DNA of 64,000 bases from Nymphaea colorata (lineage: Eukaryota > Streptophyta > Magnoliopsida > Nymphaeales > Nymphaeaceae). The stretch lies in the NCBI RefSeq assembly GCF_008831285.2, contig NC_045139.1:33205706-33269705 (forward strand), given 5' to 3'. Numbering within the stretch: position 1 is the stretch's first letter; each line of letters opens with the position of its first letter. Made by a program: the position numbers and the translations under genes. Below are positions 16,208 to 27,058 of the stretch, one piece after another. Below the pieces are notes generated by a model. It was not told the origin of the DNA. It saw nothing but the letters and a program-made list of their open reading frames with translations, and did no database searches.

Positions 16208-17583
16208 TTATTATTATAAAGTCGAAACATAAAAAGATAACATTATTTTGTGAAAATAAGGAAATCATTGTCATTCAAGAAAATTTTATGCATCCAAATG
16301 TGTAGAAATAATAAAAATTCATATAAACATGTACAAATTCATATGGTCCCAACCACCAAATTAAGCACAATAACGATATGAACACTAGATAAGTAGCCAA
16401 TGCAAGTTTCCGTTGCTCAAATGGGACAATTCTAACATGACAGAAGTTCTTCTATTTCACTGTCCTGTTGTCCGGCCATTTCCAACACCTTAGGCAGTGA
16501 CAGCGGTTGATCAGAACCTTTCATCTTTACAATTGGCTCAATTGGAGGAGTTCCAATGTTTGAACAGCAACCACAAGCCAAATATCCTGCAGAAACAAGC
16601 AAAAATAGAACAGCCATAAGGAATTGCCTGCATAAGATAAATAACTCAATTGCAATAGTTATATTTATGAACTGCTTAAAAACATTATTCATAGATAAGT
16701 GCATTCTCTATACCAAATTTCAACTGCCTGAAACAGATATGGGTACTTCATAAAAGCCCATACTTCAATTCCAAAAGTTAGTAGTTCCTACAAAGAATCA
16801 TAAGAATTGTGCTTCTTAATCAGTTCAATCTTCGTTTGAAAGACTCAAAGCATGCCACATTGATCATGAGCTTCATGAAAAAGCAACGTCCATCTCAAAA
16901 AATTAATGAATCAAATGGAAAATTTACCCTTAATGCTCACTACATATCAGCAGCACTATTAAAGAAACCATCAGAAGATGTATGCTTCTGGCATCAGGAA
17001 TGAACCAGGAGGAGATACTTTCAAGAAGTCATGTTCTAAGAGAGGATGTTCATTTGCCTGAGAAATTTCTGCTGGACCTTATTTTGCAGGAGCAGTTTCA
17101 ACGCCCACCGACGGTTAGTCAAGCTGGTTTCAAACCCAAAACGGTGGTGATTGGAATAGGCGCTTGTTTGGAAGGAAAACGCCATTTTCAGAACAATCTT
17201 CAGTTCACCTGTAATAATCCCATTATATCACTAACTGCAAGGGATTGATTCCACAAATATCTCTGTTTTAGGGTTCATGCAAAGGAGAATTTAACGTGGT
17301 AAAATTACCATGGTAATTTTTTTAAAAAAAAATTACAGGATGAAATTTCTCCCTCTTCCAATCTGAGGGTCAACGGCGGAGGGGCGACGACGGTGGGAAG
17401 GGAGATATTCTCAAATGCGAGGGAGGAAGAGTTGTCGTCGACTGTGGAGGGAGGACGAGACGGGTGAAATGAGGGGAAAATGGGCGTGAGAGAGAAAAGA
17501 TCAAGCGGGTGAAATTTCACCCGCCCGTACATATTTCACCAGTTTCTCTTGTTTTATCCTGGCAATCAAAGAGTGATATAACC
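16208..17583. other. Mostly non-coding; one possible exon, one palindrome
   Basis: It contains a candidate terminal exon (16432-16586, minus) and a perfect 20 bp palindrome (17505-17524). The stretch 17340-17500 is G/A-rich with CG dinucleotides. Open frames elsewhere show no family resemblance. Confidence 0.4.
16432..16586 (-). CDS. Possible terminal exon of an unidentified gene
   Basis: On the minus strand a good 3' splice site (TTTCTGCAG) is followed by 51 codons, open in phase 2. They read YLACGCCSNIGTPPIEPIVK, MKGSDQPLSLPKVLEMAG, QQDSEIEELLSC, then a stop at 16432-16434. The acidic, low-bias composition looks protein-like rather than repeat-like, and codon-like periodicity is plausible. 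I do not recognise the family and no upstream partner exon was identified. It lies beside CACTA-like DNA, so it may be a captured gene fragment. Confidence 0.25.
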
Positions 17584-17740
17584 TTTGGTGCATGATCGGT
17601 AAGGAATCATCTTGGCTATTGATATTTTTAAAATGAAAAGGTAACAGAAAATCAAGGAGAAAATCTCCTTGATTTTTCTTTACCCTTCCATCTTAAAAAA
17701 ATAAATGGCCAAGATAGATTTTTATGTTGACTTATGCACC
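17584..17740. mobile_element. Long foldback hairpin (MITE or small-RNA precursor-like)
   Basis: Two ~75 bp arms are inverted copies around a 3-base loop at 17661-17663. The inner arms are exact over AAAATCAAGGAGA / TCTCCTTGATTTT. Outward, ATCTTGGC...TTTTTAAAATG...AAGGTAA pairs with TTTACCCTTCCATC...AAATGGCCAAGAT. GGTGCATGA near 17587 pairs with the TATGCACC near 17733. The whole molecule could fold as one long, mildly mismatched stem. It has no coding capacity. A foldback MITE is the simplest reading; a transcribed copy could feed small RNA production. Confidence 0.7.
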
Positions 17741-17762
17741 TAACCTAAGGGTCACATGACTA

Positions 17763-17810
<48 letters not shown>

Positions 17811-17813
17811 CTT

Positions 17814-18479
17814 ATTAGCACATATCACCAATCAATGTAGTTAAAATGATATTCAATATATTATTTGTCAATATTTTTCTGTCAAGGTAAAGCTGCATGA
17901 TCAAATTGAGCTTATTCACAAACAGATCATACGATTTATGCCCTTGAATTCTTGACGTAATTCTTATATAATTACGGCTACAAGAAACAATTAGTTTTCA
18001 TGACAATAGTGTAAGAGATTTGCATGAATAAACAATTAGTTTTCATGGGAAAAGTACGAAGTAACAATTAGTTATACAAATAGGAAGATGGAATGGTGGG
18101 TGAGAGTCATCCAACTCACTCAAGGTCATATGATGTATTGTCATGGTCAGTTGAGTAACAAAAGAAGAGAAAAATATGATGAATATTTTTGTCATTCAAT
18201 ATTTGTTCATACCTTTTTTTTTTTTCTAGTTTTTTTTTCTCAATCATGTATCAAGATAGATTAATGGATGGCCTTCATGAATGTCACCCACTATGTATAT
18301 CTCAACACCCATTAATGCATATCACCAACCAAAGAACTTGAAATAAATATCTAAATCCATTAGCACGTATCACCAATCAATGTTGTCGAAATGATAGCGA
18401 AAGTATTTTATTTGTCAACATTTTTCTGACAAGATGAAACCGAATGATCAGATTGAGCTTATTCACAAACAGATCATAC
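17814..18479. repeat. Pair of ~120 bp direct repeats
   Basis: The segments 17814-17932 and 18359-18479 are collinear and closely similar. Both run from TTAGCAC(A/G)TATCACCAATCAATGT to GAGCTTATTCACAAACAGAT, then CATAC. A shorter third relative (AATGCATATCACCAACCAAAG) lies near 18313. The intervening DNA is AT-rich with no gene seen. Confidence 0.7.
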
Positions 18480-18685
18480 CATCATGTGGACCTTTCAACT
18501 AGTTACCAAGACAAACCATTTTAAAACTATTTTTTGTTCGGTTGTCCATTTCATATTTAAGATCTAAAAATAACCAAGTGTTGGTTTCAAGGAAACTCTA
18601 TGAATAGAAGAAAAGTAAATATTGTGAAGGATTGAAGTTGCAGGTGTGCCTCAACTATCTTGGTGACATTTCCCATGTTTTATCT

Positions 18686-20000
18686 ATAATATAACCGTAA
18701 GAGGGACATTTGTGAAAGCCCAAGTTGGTTATATGTTGTGTATCACCTTAAGTAATGACTAGAATAAAAATGACCTTGGTCATAAAAAGGAGATTTTTTT
18801 AAGGACAAAAATGGTAGTGAAAAGTTAAAAGTAAAAAAAAAAACTCTAAAATACCTCAACTTTCACTTTTCTTTTTGATGTTGCATACACGACATGTGCA
18901 TAACTATGGAGAAAGCTTGCCCTTAGTAATTACAAAATCCAAAGGGCTTACTCAGGTAAGCTGGGCACTGACATATACCGGTACATTGCCAAACTCGGGT
19001 TCAGACCTAAAAAAAGGGCACCCGGCTGGTTCGGTTGGACACAATAAACTCAGGTGGGCATGATATTTTATTATTTTTAATATATATATATATATAAATA
19101 TAATATTTAATTAGATTATTTATATTTATATTTTATTTTATATTAAAATATATATATTTATATTTAATTTAATAGGGCCGGGCTCGAGCTTGGGTTTGAA
19201 TGGTCGGGCCGAGTCCATGCACGATTCCTTATCGGGCTGGGCTGGGCCGGGCTGGCCCGATGCTTAGGCTTACTGTCAGGAACCAGACCTAGCATCGATG
19301 TTATGGCCTAACATATAACTAGGGCTTGATTGATATTCCATTTTAAAATGATTTAAGATAAATAATTAAAATCATAAATTGGTACACACAGAAAAAGACA
19401 TAACAAAACATTTTATCCGAGATCAAATTTTGATCCTTTTTGTCATTTTTTCTTACGTGAGTCATGTTAATACTATAACTTTAACAACAAAATTTTCAAC
19501 AATTTATAGTTCATATATGAAGGGATAGCCACCTATGATCCTAAAAGCATATATGTACATATGACATCCAAGTTTAATTCCACCTTTATGTGCCCAAGTG
19601 TCCAAATTCAAAACACTTTATATGTCAACTTGTTCAGGGAATGCCTTAATGATGCTTTTAAGTTTTGATGTGCATATTTTAGGAAATAGCATAGCTAGTC
19701 GGGTTAAAAGCTAGTAATATGTTTTCGTGTTTTAAGTAGTAGAACACAGTATCTAAGTTGAAAGGTACATTACTACCATTGCTTCGAGAAGTGGTCGATT
19801 GTTGACCTCTCGGCCCACCTGAAAATTTTGATATGCCCAAGAGAATTGATAATGTTTTTCTTAGTTTGATCATGTAGATAAACGAGCTTAGTTTTTAACA
19901 AGTTCTTTTAATATGCATTTAATAGTTGTAAGAAAAAGGTTGCAGCGCATATCCAAGAATTTCAAAATATGAAACTCTTCATTGAAATTAGAGAATTTGG
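18686..20000. other. ~1.3 kb block present in the RH28 promoter but absent from its duplicate
   Basis: Flanking DNA on both sides has collinear matches in the duplicate at 5641-6355, but this block does not. It is AT-rich and gene-free. It includes a GC-rich stretch at 19175-19265 (GGGCCGGGCTCGAGCTTGGG, CGGGCTGGGCTGGGCCGGGC) of a kind seen in dispersed plant repeats. An insertion in this copy, or a deletion in the other, would explain the difference. Confidence 0.5.
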
Positions 20001-20007
20001 GGGCGTG

Positions 20008-20042
20008 TATATAGAACTTCTCAAAAATTCAGGGAGCGGGCC
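20008..20042 (+). promoter_or_regulatory. Likely RH28 core promoter: TATA box and GGGCC element
   Basis: TATATA at 20008-20013 lies about 135 bases upstream of the ATG, so a start near 20040 is plausible. GGGCC at 20038-20042 resembles the site II (TGGGCY) core. CTAAACCCT near 20075-20084 resembles a telo-box. Site II plus telo-box is a known combination in plant ribosome-biogenesis and translation genes, which suits an rRNA helicase. No experimental start is known from the sequence. Confidence 0.4.
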
Positions 20043-20144
20043 GAAACAATAAAAGTTCTGAAAAACCTCCTCCTAAACCCTTCCCAGAATCCCCCTTCGG
20101 GTTTCCGTTCGACGACGTCCTCCTCTCCCCGACGCCTCTCTCTC

Positions 20145-23100
20145 ATGGACCCCGGATTCACGTTCGACGCTGGGAGCTCCGACGAGGAACTCGAGAGGAA
20201 GGAGGAGGAGGAGGAGGAAGAAGAAGGAGCCGAAGAAGAAGGAGAAGAAGAAGAAGGCGAGGGAGACGAGGAAGAAGGAGGGCCAAGGGTCAGGAAGAAG
20301 GCGCAGTCACCATGGGACTTCTCCGGCCACTCCAAGTCCGTTGAGGAAGAGCACGCCCTTAGGAACACCACCTCCATCGACGACAAGATATTCAGAGCTC
20401 GCTTGGAGCGCCAGGTCGTCGTCCCTGAGGTCCCTGGTGCCGACGATGCGGCTGCCGAGGAGGACAAACGAGTAAGACTCGAGTTCTATGTGTAATGAAA
20501 TACACTATTGTAAAAACCCGGTTGAAAAGCGTTCTAATATATTCTGAAATCATGAGTACTTCCAGCCAATATTGTGAAAATTGTTCACTATGTGTGTATC
20601 TATATGATATACCGTGTAAAGCTGTTGGTCCCGGATATGGTTTCCCTTTGTAAACTCAAAAGGTCATTTAAACTCCCTTTTGCACTCTCTCGTTCTATGG
20701 CTTTTTCGTTATTTTTTCTTGCTTATTGCTTTTCTGCAATCTTTTGGTTTTCCTAACGAGATTTCTTCTCGTATTTTACAATGATGCTATATATAAACCC
20801 GTACCTCTGATTCTTACAACACGGGTTTCGTATTGATATTTTGCAGCATTGCTTCGGACTTTGGGATGTGAATTTTGTAGGATTTTTCCCCAATAGTGAC
20901 GTTCTGGCTTGCTATATACCGATTTTCTAGGCACCTGAAGACCTTATTAAGTGCTTTTGAGTTCAACAAACAATGTAGATGATGCATGGGGCTTGACCCA
21001 CATTTGAGAGTCAGGAGAATGTCGAAATGGGTGACTTGTATTACTCTAGGATACGATTAAATTATAGTTCAATAAACAAGTGATGCGTGGGGCTTGACCC
21101 ACATTTGAGAGTCGGGAGAATGTTGAAAATGGGAGACTTTTTTTACTTTAGGATATGATTAAATTACAGTTCAATAAACAATGTACGTGATGCGTGGCGC
21201 TTGACCCACAATTGAGAATCAGGTGAATGTTGAAAATGGGTGACTTGTATTACTCTAGGATATGATTAAATTATGGTTCATTAAGTGCATGTACGAGCAT
21301 GTTTTGTTCAAGTAAAGTATCCCTGTGTTTTCTCATAATGTATTTTCATTTCAACGTGCACACTAGATGTAAACCCTAACGTTTTATTCCTTTATTTTTT
21401 TGGTGCAGTTTTCATTCACTTTGTAATCTATGTTTTCAGTGAAGGGTTTTGTGAGCTAACCCGCTGTTGCTTGTTTTTTCGTTTACCATGGTGCACATTA
21501 CTTTGTAATCTATGCTAGACTTAGGAGCTTTTTGCATGCAATGAGGTGCTTAGAATCCAGATTTGTTGCCCAGGAAAGTTTTAAATTGGAAGAAGAAGAA
21601 TCTGGAGCTACCAGGACCGAAGCCAGTACCTTTTTCAGTTCATCTGATGGAGCTTGTTTTCATGCAAATTCATTCATTGAGCTGAACCTATCTCGTCCTT
21701 TGCTGAGAGCATGTGAAGCTCTGGGATACCAGAAGCCCACACCTATCCAGGTTCTGTTCTCTTTATTTTGGTATCATGCAGTTGTTCTGGTCCTGGATCC
21801 TTCAACCTACATCTTTAGAAAGTTTTCCTAAGGCCGTAATTTCGTTTCATACACTAAATTGCAGTTGTTCTATCCTTCCATACTATGATTTGGCCCTTTT
21901 TGTCCATGAACAATGATTCTTGTTTTGATTATTCAAAAATAGAACTGATTAGTTTTACTTTGAAATGCCTAATGGAGAATAATAAAAAGCTAATAGTTAA
22001 AACATGCTCTGTTTTCCATATTGTTCATTATGCCGGTATTTAAATCATTTAATGGATCACTGATAGAATCAAATGATAATGTGCGGAACTGGTTTGTAGA
22101 AAGGGATTTTGATAAAATAGAGCATAGAACAATCTTTCGTATAAGTTCAAATCATTATTATTTCATTCCACTTTCGTGTTCATTCAAACCACCAAAATAA
22201 CCTACTCTTTGTTAAATTACAAGCAACAAAATGACATTTCTTCTATTACAACCACCAATATGGAGGGGAAGAAAGTGGGTGGAGAGAACCAGAAAGCCAC
22301 TGGCAGAAGGAAGGAAGCCTATGCCTTGATGTGCAGGGAGGGAGGGAAGCAGGTGCTCCACAACCCCTGGCAGATGCTGCCTCTGCTGCTGGTATTCCCA
22401 TCCTCCCACTGATGGAGGTCGCATTAGTTGTCTCAATGCCTTAGTACGGTGATGTCTGCAGCCCTAATACAAATCAATGAGCAACTTTTAGGCAAAATTT
22501 TATCCGTCAAGAATAGGGATATAATTTTTGCGGAAAACAGTAACACAGCAGCACCAGGGCAAATATTTTCCCTAGATAAAAGTTTTTAGTTTGAAACTTG
22601 AAAGATTACGAAATTTTGCATATGACTTATCACTTTGGAAAGTCTTGCTGGCTGGTGCCTTTTCCCCAGTCTGATCTTGGTCATACCTGGAAAGCATAAC
22701 TGGTTTAATGCAATTGGTCTAAAATGAAAAAATCAGTCTTGCTGCATGACTGTGGGCATAGTTTGAGGAGACCTGTCGGTCCATTAGAAAGAATTGTTCT
22801 TGTATGACATGTTAAGGTAGAGAAAGTCTACTGAAGACTTGAAAATAGCAGGTAAAACCTTTAAAGTTATCCCTTCATTGATGATGACCTAAGAGAATCC
22901 ATATGCCTGAGGGGGTTCAAGGAAAAAGGCTGCCATTGCACAATGTAACCTTTGGGAACTAGGAGCTGCTTTTGTTGTTTATGATTATAATGATTGAAGT
23001 AGGCTTTTAACTTAAATTTGTGAGTCCGAACTAGTACACTCTTTTTTTTACTGTACTGAGTAGTTGTCTTTTTGTTTTGGAGCCTTGGTCATGTGTCTAG

Positions 23101-26100
23101 CCGGGCAGCTTTTACCTGTACCTTCTATCACTTCAAAATAGCCTTTTATGCCTATTTGATTGGTGTTGCCTTGCCCAAACATGTGTTCTAATTGCTTAGT
23201 TTAGTGCCAATGCAAAATTGTTGGGCAAGGCTTGTTTCCAGGTTAAATAAGTGGCACACCTTCAAAGCTTCCCCCCGTACTTTGTATGATAAATTGCTTG
23301 TTCCTTTTCATTTTATTTTTTTCGTTGAACCATTTACTTCATTCAAGTTATATATCAATTTCCTGTTTCTGTTTTGCTATGTCATTTCCTTCTTGTATAC
23401 ATGATGTAAATTAATTGGTGAATGAAGAATATTTTTTTTTGAAAATAATGTATTCCCCATAATCAATTTTACTCTGGGTGAACATGAAATCACTGTTTAA
23501 TATTTGTTCCTCTTCTGTCTGCTATAGGCTGCATGCATCCCATTAGCATTAACTGGACGAGATATTTGTGGAAGTGCCATAACTGGTTCTGGAAAGGTGG
23601 TAGTTGCATAATCTTATATTAGATCTATTGTTCTTGGTAGTTGTTTATAAGCATTTCTCATCTTGGTACATGTTTTCTCCTTATTAATTGTAGACAGCAG
23701 CCTTTAGTTTGCCTGTCTTGGAGAGGTTGATTTTCCGTCCCAAGCGTGTATTAGCTATTAGGGTGCTTGTTCTTACTCCTACTAGGGAGTTGGCTGTGCA
23801 GTAAGTTACTTATTGCTTGAGATATCTTTGAATATGAATTGTGATAGTTTCTCTGCAGTCTTGACTTGTGACTGTTTCCTGATTTACAGGGTTCATAGCA
23901 TGATTGAAAAGCTTGCACAATTTACTGACATCCGTTGTTGCCTAGTTGTTGGTGGCCTATCAATGAAGGTGTGCTAACACCATAGTAACACCTCTTACAT
24001 CTCTTTAGCATGAAATAAGTCTTGTATAGCTTCACAGTAATCTATTATGACTATTCTGTACTTATCTATTGGCAGTCCAAATTTCTTGAAATCAAAATTG
24101 TGTTTTGTGATATCAGGAAATGGGAAATCCAGCTAAGCATGGACAAATATGCATGTTATTTTCTTTTATTCCTTTGTTTTGTTGTTATGAACTATCTTTT
24201 GTATTTGCATTTCTGGTCGAAATGCAAAAATTTTTGCATATCGACTTTGAGAATGAGTCGCATCTGTCACCTTTGCTTTGTTATGGAATGCCTAGGAGTG
24301 GTGGTTATTATATCTTTCACACTGTAACACATGAAGGACATGATTATTATGCTTTTTTTTATGATTGTCATGGAAACAGAAACTAGTAGGTTTTGAGTTT
24401 ATTTATTTGTTTTTGATCGGATATATTATGGCGAGTAAGAAAATGGATTTGAGGTCTGATCTAGAAACATAAGCATATTGACAAATTAAATAAGTTGACT
24501 GAAGAACCCTACTGGGCTCTACAAAGCGAAGCTGAAATATTCCCATTTACAATGACTCTGAGCATATTCTATTTTGAATTTTCTGACAGGTTGGGTTCTG
24601 CTACTAAATTGCCAATATGCACACACACACACACACATACATATATATATTTGCAATCAGAGTAGTCTGGAGTCTGGACACCATGTGATGGTGTACATGC
24701 ATCCAGCATGGTTGAAAACTTGCAAATAAATGGTTTATTTTGTGTTTTGACCCCAAAAGTGTTCTTTTAGGCCTACAAAGGCTTGTTGCTTTAGAACTAT
24801 TATATTGACATCTATGTCACTGGGGTGGGAGGTGCGGGTGCGGGTGTCGGTGCGGCACATCTCAAAAAATTTAGTTGCGGCGGTGCGGCGAGAGTATTTA
24901 TTATTATTATTATTATTAATTTATTATTGTAATATATATTATATATTATATATATAATATATATGACAAAAAATTGTCTGTAAGAACAGCTGTTTCCGTG
25001 CAAGGGTTTGATGTATCTCCCATAGACATATCTAAAATTGCCAGAAGAAAGAGGTCGCCCCACATCTCGGCACAGGAAAAGACTTCTCAGTTCTCACAGC
25101 CTAAACAAATGACAATCTGTGGCATTTTCAGGCATAAAGAAAGACAGAAATAAAACATTCTCAAACTCAAACGACCTAACCATACAAATCATGAAGCCAG
25201 ACAGCAGAATCATCCAATCTACAACTACAGCAGAAAACAGAGGACAAACAATGAGCCTAATAGAATAAGCAACAGAAAAGTAGCAGAGGTCAATTATAGC
25301 AGAAAACAACAAGCAAGGGGCCTGCGGCAGAGAGAGACGAGACACAAAAGAGATTAAAAGATTAAAGGCTTTTGTGCGATATCAAAGATTAAAGGCTATG
25401 CTGCCTGCGGTAGAGAGAGACGAGACAAAACAGATAGAAATAAAAAACACACTGCTGCAAAGAGTGAGAGAGAGAGTTTACCGCTTCGTTCTTGAGTAAA
25501 GACGAAGTGGAAAGATGTGAAAGAAGAATAGAGCAGGGGAGCAGCGGACACCCGAGATGATTCCACCGGTGGAGGTAGAAGTCAAAGAGAGAGCACCGGA
25601 CGCCGGACAGAGATGATGCTGCCGGTGGAGGTAGAAATCGGAGAGAGAGCAACGGACGTCGGATGGAGATGATGCCGCCGGTGGATCTGGGTCAATCGAT
25701 CAGAGAGAGCAGCGGACGGAGAGAGAGCAGCGGGAAGGGGCGAAGGGCACGATCTCGTGCCCTAAATCGATTTTCTTTAAAAATAAAAATTTTAAAAAAA
25801 CCTAAAAAATGGACCAAAATGTCCATGGTGCGGTTTGAACGCACCCGACTTGTGTCAAAAATAGTCGGTTGCGGCTGACCGCACCCAACTCACTCTGGGT
25901 GTGAATCCGGGTAGCACCCGCACCCGCGTCGACGCGACACAGGTGCGGGTCCAAAAAGGACGCACCCTGGTGACATAAATTGACTTCTTTATATCTATAC
26001 ATAATTCAATTGTTTATGTACATTTGTTTTGGGGAAACTTAGCTTTTGAAAATATTATGTACTTTCATCAGTTCATGTGAGACAGTGAGATAATTGATGA

Positions 26101-26959
26101 TGATATAAACCATACACATATGCTGGATAGCTATATTCTCCTTTATTGTGTACATTAGTTAATGCATTTCTGTTATACCATGCATTCATATTGCAACCAG
26201 GAGTATGTTTTATCTCAAACATAAATAAAAATTTTACTTCACGCAGCTAAAGCACTCAGTGGACTGTTCTAAGTCACCAGTTAAGCATAACTTCAAGTTA
26301 TGAACTCTGGGCTCTGACCTTGTCTGTTTTTCTACTTTCTGATGACCATGTTTTGCACCCCATGCTAATGTTTGTCATATTTGCTCATTTTCTTTTCAAG
26401 TAAATGCCTGCCTAATTTGCTCATCATCAATGATCTGCATTGCAAAGTGATGCTGGATTATCTTGTTTGGCAACAGGAGTAGCTATCATTTTGAATGCTT
26501 GACCTATTACATGTTGATTCACCTGAGAATGGGGCTGTTTTGATTTTTCTTTGTTTGAAGATGCAAGAGGCAGCATTGAGATCCAGGCCCGATATTGTTG
26601 TAGCAACACCTGGCAGAATGATTGACCATCTTCGAAATTCTCAGTCTGTTGGGCTGGAAGAGCTTGCAATTTTGATCCTTGATGAGGCAGACCGACTTCT
26701 GGAGCTTGGATTTAGTGCAGAAATTAATGAATTGGTATTTGTTGATGTTTCTTTCTTTTCCTTTCGCATTTGGCTACCAAATTTACATGTATAGTGTTAA
26801 TGATTTCTATCAAGCATGTTCAGAAGTTTCTGTTCTCATCAAGTAAGAGTGCTCTGCCCGAACTATCTATTTCAATTTGTTAAGTGTCAATTACAAGGCA
26901 TGGTTGATAGAAGCCACTGTTGCCTACCTCCTGAATTCTTAGAACATATCCTGACCCTT

Positions 26960-26999
<40 letters not shown>

Positions 27000-27019
27000 T
27001 ATATACATACAGACATACG

Positions 27020-27058
<39 letters not shown>

